Shown in pieces: positions 44,456 through 56,358 of a DNA stretch of 64,000 nt. The number at the start of each line of letters is the position of its first letter. Position 1 is the first letter of the stretch. Under the pieces are notes generated by a model. It was given only the letters and a program-made list of their open reading frames with translations. It did no database searches and had not been told where the DNA came from. This stretch comes from Annona cherimola (taxonomy: Eukaryota > Streptophyta > Magnoliopsida > Magnoliales > Annonaceae): assembly GCA_030490835.1 (NCBI GenBank), contig CM059972.1, positions 36,125,452 to 36,189,451 on the forward strand. Direction: 5' to 3'. Position numbers and translations under genes: made by a program.

Positions 44456-47361
44456 TGTGAAACCCTGATCTTAGACACGTGTATGAAACCCTAGGGTTGT
44501 AAACCCTAGGTAATATATTAATAAAATATATATTCATGAGTATGGAAATATGTGAAATTAGAGGTTCAAAGAATTATTTATGAAATGTTACTTCGGATGA
44601 ATAGTGAAACGTGAATAATAAACGTAGGATTAAAGAATATGTTAAGTTAATCACTTTGGATTAACTTAATCATAAAAGAAAAAAAAGGAAGCTTCTGACG
44701 AAAGGACAAAATAGCCACTTTTTGATTTATTTAGTATTTTCGGATTTTTAGTGGATTTTTGAGAGAAATGAAGAAAAATCCATAACTTGCAATCCGGACG
44801 TCGGATTAAAGTGAAATTTTTTATGGGTGGCCAAAATCTTATGATGAACATGATGAGTGGTCCAAGATCTATCAAAAATCATGAATCAAGGGTCAAGATT
44901 AAACTTCATTTGAAGATAAAAAAGGTAGCCCACATTTTTCGTTAATTATATTTGACTTTGGGGTTAATTTTAATTAATTAAAAAAATCAAATAATTAATG
45001 AAAAGTTGCAATTTCTGCTTGGGCGTGGGGGAGGCTTGACTTTTGGGCCAAAATCCAATGGTCCAAAATCAATCTTATTAGAAATCAACGGTTGAGATGA
45101 ATTAGCTTAAAAATAATTAAATTTTAATAAATAAAAAATCATAAATAAATAGGGCTGCTAGGGGGCTTGAGCTGCTTTAGGGTGGCTGCACAAGGCTCAA
45201 CACATTTCATGGAAATTGGAAAAAAAATATTTAGAATTTAATACCTCAACAAAGGGGATAAATTGTAATTTGATGAAAAATTCAACCCTATAAATAGGGG
45301 CAAGGTGAGAATGTTCAAGGCACTCCATTCTCAACCCAAGCTTGAGAAATCCAAGTTTCCCCACTCCCAAAATTGTTCTAGGCCATTAGAGAGGGGTTGA
45401 AGAGAAGGTTCAAGAAGAAACATGTGACAGAAAGGAGGATATCTTCACTTCGAATAAGTGAATTCTACCTAAATTTCTTTTGAATGTTAAGTAGTGTAAA
45501 ACCATACTTAGATAATGCCTAAGCATGAGAAAATAAGTATAGTTATAATGCCCAAATGGAATTATACCTAAACATCGAAAATTTGGAGCAAAGATAGAGC
45601 ATTCTGGAAAATCATGTATAGAATATAAAAATAATGATCCAATATGGCTAAATAATGATATGGGATGAATGTTTATGATAGTTATGATGTTAGAATGATG
45701 ATATATTAATCTCATAATTTTTGGATTTAAGGATTATGCTTAAGTGAAATTATGTTGATTTTTAGTATATGGAGAAAAGGATTTAATTGGCCAAGTTAAT
45801 GATGACGAATTCAAAATTCATGAACTTTTCCATGATATACTAACTAAGAGCTATGTCATGGTATTTTTTTATTTTTGGAACCCATGAACAGTAACCAATA
45901 CGCTGTGAACAGTAACCTCGGATGAACATACGTGAATAGTAAACATGAACAGTACTATGAATAGTGAACAACGTGATTTTGGGAAAAAGTGAGATTTATT
46001 TTTAAGGATATATGGATGGAATTTTTAAAGGATTTAGGGATAAAAATCCATATAAATGGGTAATGACCAAGTATCTTTAAAGATTAACCTCTATGGAAAT
46101 GAAGTAATGAATGGTTATATAGCAAGCATGGAAAGCAACCTAAGACATGGAATTGATGGATAAAATATCAATTTTCCTTCTATAGGGAAAAAGGAAGGAG
46201 AAGGTTGAGGACACCGACTGAGGAGGTAAGCAAGCAAACCCTTTTGAAAATATGTTTTATTCTCAAGTATTTATGAAATGTGTTTAAGGATGGTCATTCC
46301 TATAATGTTTTGAAACAATGAATGTTTATGAAAAGTCATGCCGGCATATTGATATCATGTGATGTTCATGGACATGTGCACATGTATGATACATAATGAA
46401 GAGGCTTTAGTAGAGGTAGAAAGCGGATCAGAATGTCCTCCTTCACTATTACCGAGTTGTATGGGTTGTGTGCTGGCGGCGTCCTCCCAAGTGGTGGAGG
46501 CAAAGGAATGTTATGTGTAAATAAATGCATTGCATTTTCATACATGGATTGAAAAGGAAAGCATGTATTTGAAATGATGTTTTTAAGGGATGGTGCAAAT
46601 AATTCTCTACATGAGAATGACAAGCCACCTGGTGTAAGAGTTATATAATGCCGGGGAAATCAAAAGTGAAGCATGTAGAGACCATGTAGGTGTCAAGAGG
46701 AAGAGAGGTTCCCCTTGATGAGGCAAAGTCGGAGAAAGCCGGGGTTTTGGACCATGCTATGTGAGATGTTCCCTGGGCTAATGTACTCGCACACGAAGGT
46801 TTATGTCAGGAATGGAAAGGAAGCATTTGCACATCCAATGTTTATGAAATTATTTTTATGAAAAGGTTTCTATACATTTGATAGTTGATCACTTTGTAAG
46901 TATCTTCTATCGAATGGAGAGGAATGCATTTAAAATGAAAAATGCTTGTTTATTGAGTTTCGACTCGTGTTTTGTTTTCCCAACCTCAGACAGGTGTAGG
47001 GAAAGTCAAGAGATGAAGGGCATGTGTTGCTAAAGGAAAAGAGGAATCTATAAAGGTTAGTAGATTTTTGTATGAATAGATGCCCTAATGGGATATAATG
47101 AAAAAGGACATAGGTTGTATGAAATTATAAAATTATGAATAATATGAGAAGTTGATGATTTATGATGATATGGATAAGTCCATTATAAATGATGATGAGT
47201 ATATGTTTATGTGATGAAAGAAAAGAAAAAGAAAGAAAAAAAATTGGACGAGATCCAATTAAGAACCTGCCGCGTGATCAGGGCAACAATCCTGATTCAC
47301 ATTTACCAATCGATAAGATCCCAGAGTAAGACTTCTAGGCACCCCGGTTCGGGGCACCACA
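44456..47361 (+). repeat. 3' LTR of the 38129 element
   Basis: 2906 bp, same order of landmarks as the 5' LTR: TATA box at 45289-45295, GAACAGTAAC-type array near 45885-45970, end GGGGCACCACA. Followed by the TSD AATTT. Confidence 0.9.
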
Positions 47362-47366
47362 AATTT

Positions 47367-47775
47367 CATAAGAGATTTTCATAATCCAATAATCCCATAA
47401 GATTAAGTCCATCATTATCTACTTTTCTTTTAAATTTCACTTGAATCTGCCTTATAGGCGCTGAGTTATGAATTTTCTAATATTTTTCCACTTAACTTGA
47501 TAATTATCCTTTAAATTCTCATAAATCAAACCATATGCTTTGAGATAATTATTTATTATATATTGATAAGTTTCAATCACCATTAATTTAGTTTAATCTC
47601 ATTGTCCCATATCAGATTATAATGATTACTTGGATCATCATTTCTAATCCTTAGCCCTAATTGCAGTAACTTACAAAAATCACAAAATCATCCAAAAATT
47701 CACTTAATCCACATATAAATCACATGTATATATTCAATGCATACATTTGAGTTCTACATAGGTTGAAGTTTCACA
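47367..47775 (-). other. Last piece of the interrupted solo LTR
   Basis: Aligns with about 63290-63700 of the second solo LTR (TTTTCATAA-CCAATAAT, CTTGAATC-GCCTTA, ACATGTATAT-TTCAATGCATACATT) and ends GTTTCACA before the TSD ATTAA. No gene. Confidence 0.8.
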
Positions 47776-47780
47776 ATTAA

Positions 47781-49250
47781 GTTGCAGAGACTTCTTATCA
47801 ACTATAGCTATCGATTGAGTTGATCTTTCTTACTATTTTCTTTCCCTACATCAGGTTCCTTAATCTTTAGGGTCAAGTTGTCCTTGCCCTAATTGTACAT
47901 GTTTATTACTAACATGTGTTATATCCTGGTATCTTATTGGAAGATATTTCTTAAAAATTTCACTAGATTACCTTCTTTGATTATGGCATAATAGCCATTA
48001 GGGTTTCCTATTACTCATAAGCATTGCTAATCAATGCTTTGGACATCACATAAGACTACATGTTCAAACCTTGAACATGTTCTTGGGTTCAGTCATCCAC
48101 TGCTTAGCTTACATAAAGTCTGATTTGCCTGAGAACTTAGGTGGATACTGAGCTAGAAAGGCATTAATATCCTTTTCATTCATTTCTATCTTTCTATTAT
48201 CAACTCTTAAAAGTTTGGGTACTAGGTAAAAAATTATTACCTGTACCGGTCCGTCATTTCTACCTTCTTCTAATTAGTGGTATTTTCCCAAATACCTTGT
48301 ATTATTTCTACTACTTGGCTACGCAATCTTGGGCGGCCTACTGCACAGTTCTTTTTACAGCTGCAGTTATCCTTTCCTCCACTCTTTCTACCTGTGAGGT
48401 ATTCTTATAGCGGTCACACCTCTAATCCTTTGACTCAGGGTTCATAGTAGTCCATCGTTGACGAGTTCATGGACTCACTTGTCCTTACTGCCCTGGTCGT
48501 TTTAGATTTGCTACTGGCTTCTCTTCTTTCCTGTTGGCTCATATCTGCAACTGCCTTTCCCTTGTTCAAAAACTAAGGTGATAGGCATGTTGTAGAAAGC
48601 AACATATAAAATCATATTAATATAATCGTATCTTATCATAGAATCATGCATATCATACATAGTCAATCATATAATCTAAAAAGATCAATGACCTTTTCTT
48701 TTTCATATATATACTTAGCATCTGAATGAAATCAAATGCATTTATATTTTCATAATATCAAACATAATACATTCATAAAAGAGTCAAAAAGCAACTCTCT
48801 TCTTCCTACCTTTCTTATTTCTATCTTCTCTTTTCATGACGTAAGGTTGCTTTTCCTTACACATACAGATTATGACTACATAATCTGTCAATTTAGTATA
48901 ACTATAAATTCTTAAACCAGCTATCAATTAGAAAGTTGTTACCTTTGTGCCTTCTATATATCCATCATAGCTCTGCACCTTAAACATATATATCATACAG
49001 CACAGTCTTGTGCTATCTTATGTGAGATATGGTAAAACCTTAGATATGGGGGTCTTTATGTAGGGTTCCATAATTCAACCCATCATTTGTTCTGATTCTC
49101 TTCTATCCTTTATCTTTTTTTAGATTCTCCTTTCCTCCTTCTTCATTACATCTGACCTCATATCATTTTTCCTTCATATACCATCTACACTATGAAATAT
49201 GGCAATCCATCTACATTTCCTTAATTAGCCATATCATTGCATTATAATGG
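47781..49250 (-). other. Internal sequence of the oldest gypsy element
   Basis: Mostly decayed non-coding sequence around the gag relic at about 48050-48570. No pol-like motif seen. Confidence 0.5.
48050..48570 (-). pseudogene. gag: gypsy gag relic
   Basis: On the minus strand, FLAQYPPKFSGKSDF and, after a stop, AKQWMTEPKNMFKV resemble the plant gypsy gag pattern in which a PP-F-G motif is followed by A-E-W and an IF/MF helix. Upstream (about 48430-48560) is a polar Ser/Arg-rich stretch with stops. There are several stops and frame changes. The position, downstream of the PBS on the same strand once insertions are removed, supports gag. Confidence 0.5.
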
Positions 49251-50182
49251 CACACTGTTCGCAATCTCACCCAAGTGCACGGGTCGTAGATTGTAATATA
49301 TAAAATATCGATCCACAGGGAATTTGGGACTAAAAATTCTTCTTTTAAACACTTTCTCGTCGAATTTAATGGATTAGAAAAGTTGAAAGAGGATGTAGTA
49401 AATTAAATGAAAAGACATAGGAAATTGGGAAGAGAAAATAAAATAGAAATTAGAATGATTTGAGAAAATGAGAGTGTGAGTATCTAGGGTCTAGTATTTC
49501 ACATGCGTCTTTTGCAATGGCTAGTGGTATAATTATTTACTCTGGATATTGTTTGTTAAAGGAGAACAAACACTAATTTATCCTTGCACCTTCTCTCGAA
49601 ACCTACAAGGCGTATCCTAATTTTCTTAACCACCTATTCTCATGGGATTAAGTTAATTAGAATCTACTAAGTTCTGTGGCTTGTTCATGGAATTCCTCAA
49701 GGTCATCATGCCTATTCTTATGGTCTTAGATTTCCAGGTTTAATATTTTGATTATCGTATATTAGATTTCCACCTCTCGGTTCCATCACCTAATATATGG
49801 GAATCATTGCCAAAGTGCAGGCCTTCACACCAAGCAAGCATTAAATCACAAGATATTAAATTAACAACAATATTCATCAAAAATAAATTAACATCCACAC
49901 CACACTACATTGTATGCATGCTACATCCTAAACCCTAGATTAAGGGTTTAGCCCAACACATTCAAGTCCAACAGAGAATTAACATAACATCCCATCTTAG
50001 ACAAGACAATAAAAACAAAGAAAAGAAAAGCTTATTGGTTTGGAGCTCCGATGATGTGTCGGTCGCCCCACGCAACTCGCCGGTTCTCCTCTCGCCTGTG
50101 CTCTCCACCTCTCTCTCTCTATATCTCTTTCTCTCTCTGAAAAATGGCCTTCTCCCCCTCGCCTTCGGAACCCTAATAGGGT

Positions 50183-50189
50183 ATTTATA
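50183..50189 (-). promoter_or_regulatory. TATA box, Athila-like 3' LTR
   Basis: GTATAAATACCC on the minus strand, about 40 bp downstream of the palindrome cluster. The matching box in the 5' LTR is at 58802-58808. Confidence 0.6.
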
Positions 50190-50229
50190 CACCCCTTGAA
50201 TCAAGCCAGCCGTTCGCAATCGTACGCAG

Positions 50230-50610
50230 TTCTGAGTATTGGCGCCAGGGCGCCACCTGTTCGGCGCCTAGGCGCCAACTTGCTGGAAACCTGCTGATTG
50301 AGTGTGTTCGTAACTTGCTTGAAGGTAGGGAAATGGCGCCAGGAGCCCCTGTCTGGCACCTAGGCGCCAACTCTCTAAATGATTTGCGGCTTGAAAAAAA
50401 TCCTCCTGGAACACCTGTATGACCATGCTATGGTGCCTAGGCGCCAACTCCCTGGAAGCAATTCTACCTTGTGATCCCCAAAACCCTTTCATACTTTTCG
50501 GCATGTTGGTGAAGTGGCGCCTAGGCGCCAACTCTCTTGAAGTAGACTGAAATGTGGTGTTGGAGATTCTGGCATGGGCCTGTAGGGTGGCGCCTAGGCG
50601 CCGACACCCT
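50230..50610. repeat. GGCGCCTAGGCGCC palindrome cluster, Athila-like 3' LTR
   Basis: Five to six copies of the 14-bp perfect palindrome GGCGCCTAGGCGCC or one-base variants, spaced about 60-100 bp. Each is followed by AACTCTCT- or AACTCCCT-like words. Confidence 0.88.
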
Positions 50611-50876
50611 TGCTTGCTTTGGTTTCTCTTTTCTTCCATCCATCGACCTTTTAAGTGTTCCCTGTTTCTTCTTGTCCGAATTCCCTTAGACAAAAGAATG
50701 GAATGAAATTTCAAACCAAAAGATTATAAAAGTTATTAAATATCTTAAAATTCATGTTCAACACCCAATTGATGCAAAAATCACATTTTAAATCAAATTT
50801 CATATTGAACTCAAATAATTCCCCATAAAATTGGTATAAAATGCCCACATAATATACTGTTAATTTCCAATTATCA

Positions 50877-52464
50877 AATACCCCCACACTTAAACTTTTG
50901 CTTGTCCTCAAGCAAATACTAAGGAATTCAAGAACACTTTGCAAAGTTTCATAACTTTGAGCGAAACGCAAAAATAAATGCTTAGCCACCCATTTAGCGA
51001 AAGTATTAAACTAAAATTTTTTGAAATATGATACTCTTTGAAAATCTCAGTTAACAATCCATTCTCACATGACTAATACTGTGTACCCTTTCGCCCATTT
51101 TTTTTTCAATCATTAAGAGTTCAAAAACTCCCGCAATAAACTCCTAACTATCAGACATCTTCCCCTTTTATCTAGTTATTCAATGCACACATTCAATAAT
51201 TCAAGTAATGGTAGTAATGCAGAAAATATCAGTCAAATTACCTCATATACACCTCATCAAAATTTTAAATCTTCTCTGCCAACTCAATTAGCCAATTCAT
51301 AGGATCATAAGGACTTAATAGGATAATGGTCAAGTTTGGCACAAGAGATAAAATTTTGAACATTTTCAGAATTTAAACCATCTCCACATGGCTTTGAGCC
51401 TCATTTTACAACAGAAAATAATGCTACCCCCATACTTAGTGCTTTTATTCTTTTCCAAGCTTGTTCTTATCCTTGGTTTAGCTCTTTTTTTTTAAAACCA
51501 AGTCCGGCAATAACTCCCCTCACCATATTTCAGGGTATCTAGGAAGTCATTTTTTTTACAAATAACTCCCCTCACCATATTTTAGGGTATCTAGGAAGTT
51601 AGTTTCATTAATTGCACAAGCTGTGAGGTTAAACCTTGTTCCCATTTTACTTTTCAGCTCAAAATTCAATGTCAAAGTTTGTTCAACTAGGTGGGAATTG
51701 AGGTTTAGAAAAAATTGAAGTCCAAGTTTAATGGGGTAAACAACTATTATACTTTCAAAGATAGGCTCATCATGAAGAAAATGCCTTAATCATGTCCACC
51801 ATGAATTGGTTAGATTGAGTTTTGTCCTTGAATTTTTTTTTATGCATATGGGAAAAACTACCTTTTTGGATGACAATTGTGTGTATTACAAACAACCTTT
51901 GATAAATTAGAGAGGATTACTCCGATTTTGAAAGAAAACAAAATTGGTTCCTAGGTATATCAGTTTCATCAAATGATTCAGGACAAAAATCCAAGTATTT
52001 TCAAAGAGTACATGTTTAAAACAAATTTAACCTTTCACCATGGTTCAGCTCTTTTTGTCATTTAAAGATTTTGAAATTCCAAATATGGTTTTCTTATAAG
52101 ACGTACAAGAGTTCAAAGTGGGGTTTCGATCAGTCCAATGACAAGATTTACCCAAAATTTTCAAAAATTATGACAAAACATATCATCATCATGGTAGTGT
52201 AATGAAAAAAATTCAAAGAAAATTAATACAATGCATTCACCCCCACACTTGAAATTGACATTGTCCTCAATGTAAATCATGCCATCAAAATAAAGAGAGA
52301 TTGTAAAAGATTTGAGATGTTAACTTCCCTATTTTGGTGAGTTGAACCGAATTTCCATCCCATGGTGCTTCCTTCCAAGTAAGCTTTGAAAGAGGAAAAA
52401 GAAAAAGTTCGGGTTGCCTCCCGAGAAGCGCTTGGTTTAAAGTCGTCAGCCCGACTACAAATTT
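50877..52464 (-). other. Athila-like pol-LTR interval, no envelope ORF
   Basis: About 1.6 kb without a supported gene. Two similar polypurine motifs occur on the minus strand. One is at 50877-50915 (GAGGACAAGCAAAAG then AAGTGTGGGGGTATT, abutting the LTR). The other is at about 52239-52272 (GAGGACAATGTC then AAGTGTGGGGGTG). The first is the expected priming tract. A short repeat, CTCACCATATTTTAGGGTATCTAGGAAGT-like, occurs twice near 51518 and 51568. Confidence 0.6.
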
Positions 52465-55400
52465 TCAGTTGGGTGGCGTGGTTTCACAGAAGGAGTAGAT
52501 GACTCCTATTGGAATGTGATCCCCTGAGAAGTAGGGTTTGAGGCGTTGCCCATTGACTTTGAATGCTCCCGTCTTTTCAATCCAGATTTCAACAGCTCCA
52601 TGAGGAAACACTTGTAATACTTTGAATGGTCCCGACCACCTCGACTTCAATTTTCCTGGAAATAATTTAAAACGTGAATTAAAAAAAACACTAGGTCATT
52701 AGCTTTGATACCTTCTGCCGGATGTGTTTGTTATGCCAAAATTTTGTCTTTTCCTTGTACATTTTTGAATTTTCATAGGCATCGAGTCGAATCTCCTCGA
52801 GTTCATCAAGCTGTAGTAGGCACCTTTCTCCTGCAGATTTCAGATCAAAATTCAAAAATTTAATTGCCCAGTATGCGTCGTGCTCCAGCTCTACAGGCAA
52901 GTGGCATGATTTTCCATAGACTAGTCGAAAAGGCGTTGTCCTGATCGGAGGTTTGAATACAGTGCGGTATGCCCAAAGAGCATCATCGAGTTGCCTTGAC
53001 CAATCTCGCCGTGATTGGGATACCGTCTTCTCAAGTATATGTTCAATCTCGCGGTTCGAGATTTCAGCCTGACCACTTGTTTGTGGGTGGTATGGGGTGG
53101 CGATCTTATGTGTGACCCCATATTTCTTGAGCAGTTGCTCCATTTGCTTGTTACAGAAGTGGCTTCCTCCGTCACTTATGATTGCTCGTGGTACACCAAA
53201 TCTGGTAAAAATGTTGCGTTTTAAGAATTTAGCGACCACCTGTGAGTTATTTGTTGGAGAAGCAATCGCCTCCACCCATCTAGTTACGTAGTCAACCGCA
53301 AGTTAGTGTAAAAGATCGAGCATCTTTGAACAAAGTGGGCCAGAAGAAACCTGATTGTAGGACTTTTGCTGCAGTTTTGGTGGGACCCATGTGTCCGTCA
53401 TAGGGTGAAGAATGACAGTGATAAAGAATGCTTTGGATTTCGTCGTTTGGTACACATCGGCGAATCAGACCGTCGCTGCATCTCTTGTAAAGGTATGAGT
53501 CCTCCCATATGTAGTATTTCACGTCCGCCATGAATCTCTTTTTCTGTTGATAGCCGAAATTGGATGGAATTTCTTAACAGACTAAATAATTAACAATGTC
53601 TCCATACCAGGGCATTGGTATTTCCTTGAGTGCAAGCAGTTGCTCATCGAGGAAATCCTCGTTGATTTGCTCATCTTTGGATAGATTACTTTCCTCATTT
53701 GTTGGTAGTCAGACAGATGATCAGCTACCACATTCTCTGTGCCTTTCTTGTCTCGGATTTCAAGGTCAAATTCTTGTAACAGCAGGATCCAACGAATCAA
53801 CCTTGGTTTGGCATCTTTCTTGGCATTTAGATAGCGAATGACTGCGTGGTCTGTGTAAACAATCACCTTTGATCCTACAAGATAAGCAAGAAATTTATCA
53901 ATAGTGAACACAACAGCTAACAATTCTTTTTCAGTGGTTGCATAGTTGACTTGAGCATCATTCAGGGTTTTTCTTGCATAGTAGATCACTACTAGCTTAT
54001 TATCCTTTCGTTGACCCAAAACTGCCCCAATCGCATGGTCACTTGCATCGCACATGATCTTAAATGGTAAGCTCCAATCAGGTGGCTATATAATTGGGGC
54101 GGTGGTCAAAGCTTCTTTTAACCTGCAGAATGACTTTAGACAGTCATCAGAAAAATCAAATTTTACATCTTGGTTTAGCAGGTTAGTCAGTGGCTTAGCA
54201 ATCTTAGAAATTTTTTGATGAAATGTCGATAGAAGCCGGCATGTCCCAGAAAACTTCGAATTCCCTTGACCGAATTAGGTGGTGGTAATTTTTCAATGAC
54301 CTCTATTTTCGCCCGGTCAACCTCAATACCTCAGCTTGAAATTAAATGTCCTAATACAATTCCTTCCTGTACCATGAAATGACACTTTTCCCAGTTAAAA
54401 ACCAAGTTGGTTTCTTCGCACCTCTGTAAAACCTTAGACATGTTAGATAAGCACGATTCAAATGCAGTGCCATAAATAGAAAAATCATCCATAAATACTT
54501 CCATTATGTGTTCAATGTAATCAGAAAATATGGCCATCATGCATCGTTGAAAAGTGGCAGGTGCATTGCAAAGACTAAAAGGCATGCGTCTGTATGCAAA
54601 AGTGTCGTATGGACAGGTGAAAGTGGTTTTCTCTTGATCCTTTGGGTGAATAGAAATCTAAAAGTAGCCAGAGTTACCATCCAAATAGCAAAAGTAAGAG
54701 TGATTGACAAGTCATTCAAGCATTTGATCAATGAAAGGCAAAGGAAAATGATCCTTTCGGGTGGCAATATTTAATTTGCGATAATCGATGCACATTCGCC
54801 AACCTGTGACTGTCCTCGTGGGTATAAATTCATTTTTATCATTTTTCACGACAGTCATACCGCCTTTCTTGGGTACCACATGTACTAGGCTTACCAAACT
54901 ACTATCAGAAATAGGGTAGATGATTCCGGCATCAAGAAGTTTTAAAATTTTCTTTTTCACCACTTCTTTCATGTTTGGATTCAGACGTCTTTGAGGTTCA
55001 ATGCTTGTCTTACAATCTTCCTCCATTAAAATTTTGTGCATGCATAGAGAAGGACTAATACCAGGTAGGTCATTAATGCAGTATCCAATTGCCTTCCTAT
55101 GCTTTCTTAGTTCAGATAATAGTTCATCAGATTGGGATTCGGAAAGATTTGCATTGATTATGACTGGATAAGTATCATTTGGACCAAGAAATGCATACTT
55201 GAGATTTTTAAGAAGAGGTTTGAGTTCTACCTTTGGTGCTTCTTCCTTTGTTTTTTTCGAGGGAACAGGATTGAGGTCTATGTCCAGCTTCCCAGGAGAT
55301 GAGTCAGTAGCAGGTGAGATAAAAGGGCTTCCATCCAAGAGAGCTGCACAAGCAGACAGTTCAGGGTTATCATTTTCAACAGTTGCACTTTGAATGATAC

Positions 55401-56277
55401 ATACCTCAATTGGGTCATCTTTTTCTTTGATCGGCAATGAGTTGATGACGTTGACCCGCAGGCAAGAGTCATCGGTTGATAGGTGCTTTGTTGCCTCAGA
55501 AAGATTAAATTCAATCTTTTCATCTCCAACTGTTAGTGAGAGTCGACCATTCTTGATGTCTATGATGGCTCCAGCAGTGGCTAAGAAAGGTCATCCGAGA
55601 ATGATTGGGAATTGGCGATCCTCGTTCATGTCGAGGACTACAAAGTCGACTGGGATGAACAATTTGCCGACTTTCAAAGGAACGTCTTCAAGAATGCCAA
55701 CTGGGAATTTGATTGATCAATCGGCCAATTGGAGAGACAGACGTTGGTTTTGGATCACCCATGTTCAGCTTTTTACAGATGGAGAGTGGGATCAGACTTA
55801 CACTAGCTCCGAGATCACATAGCGCTCTGCTGATTTGGACATTCCCAAGAGCACATGGAATGGAAAAGCTTCCAGAGTCCTTTAGCTTCTCAGGTAACTT
55901 GTTCTGCAAAATAGCGTTGCACTCCTCAGTAAGTGCAATGGTTCCGTACTCCTCGAGTTTTCTTTTGTTGGAAAGCATGTCCTTGAGAAATTTTGCATAA
56001 GCTGGCATTTGGGAAAGCATGTCAATGAAAGGCACATTGATTGACAGGTTCTTAAGAGTAGAAACAAATTTCTCGAACTGCTTTTGGAGCTTAGCCTATC
56101 GTTACCTTTGTGGGAGGGGGAGAGGAGGCTAGTAAGGAGGTGGTGGTACATATGGCTTCTCCACCACTGGTTCTGATTGTGGCTTATCTTCTTACTTTTT
56201 TTCCTACTCGGCATCCTTTTTGTGACCATTTGAGGTGGGTCGAGCTGCTTTCCACTTTGCAAGGTAACTGCCTGCAC
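52465..56277 (-). pseudogene. pol: Athila-like pol (protease, RT, RNase H, integrase), multiply broken
   Basis: In minus-strand order: a protease segment near 55688-56035 with CDLGASVSLIPLSI. Reverse transcriptase N-terminus at 54712-55437 (WRMCIDYRKLNIATRKDHFP). Palm region at 54331-54585 with FMDDFSIYG (the FMDD variant of YxDD usual in this group). RNase H at 53582-54055 ([38 protein letters not shown]). Integrase zinc region at 53292-53531 (HCHSSPYDGHMGP) and core at 52691-53275 ([27 protein letters not shown]). C-terminus at 52465-52650. Frameshifts or stops separate most segments. Between the integrase zinc region and core, the stretch with the second Cys pair and first catalytic Asp is missing, so integrase would be inactive. 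Confidence 0.88.
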
Positions 56278-56358
56278 CTGTTCCCTAAGGTTTACCTAAG
56301 GTTGGCTAGGGAGTTTGCCCTGGTTTCTTTGGGATGAGGCGGTGGCATTCTGAGCAAT

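Larger units (their letters stand above)
38129..47361 (+). mobile_element. Non-coding gypsy-type LTR element (large LTRs, no pol)
   Basis: Direct LTRs of 2893 and 2906 bp flank a 3434-bp interior, with TSD AATTT at 38124-38128 and 47362-47366. An initiator-Met PBS follows the 5' LTR. GGACGAAATC and a polypurine tract (AAGATGGAGAGGAT) precede the 3' LTR, as in Del/Tekay-like elements. The interior has no coding sequence: it holds PBS-like tandem repeats, some non-coding sequence, and a nested inverted solo LTR. It is a non-autonomous, LARD-like derivative that would depend on a partner for proteins. The LTRs have diverged noticeably, including a ~16-bp indel near 44656. Confidence 0.9.
10022..47775 (-). 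mobile_element. Solo LTR (gypsy), interrupted by three later insertions
   Basis: The LTR starts TGTGGCACCCC at 10022 and ends GTTTCACA at 47775, with ATTAA on both sides (10017-10021 and 47776-47780). Its own pieces are 10022-10763, 26611-28166, 36845-38128 and 47367-47775, about 4 kb in total. They line up in order with the uninterrupted solo LTR at 60145-63700. No internal region or partner LTR is present, so it is a solo LTR left by LTR-LTR recombination. The first piece includes the family signature GGTAAACGTGATCAGGATTG near 10081-10100 (end of the LTR in its own direction). Confidence 0.85.
49256..50876 (-). repeat. 3' LTR of the Athila-like element
   Basis: TGATAATTGG to GATTGCGAACA on the minus strand. 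Contains the palindrome cluster at 50230-50610 and a TATA box at 50183-50189. ORFs inside it are shadows shared by both LTRs. Confidence 0.93.

Noticed and set aside
47781..49250. Host gene between the solo LTR and the Athila-like element
   Set aside because: The only coding-like signal is a decayed gypsy gag; the stretch reads as interior of the oldest element.
50268..50714. 148-residue ORF in the Athila-like 3' LTR and its 176-residue counterpart at 58804-59334
   Set aside because: Similarity between them follows from LTR identity. They translate the palindrome array and contain no known domain.
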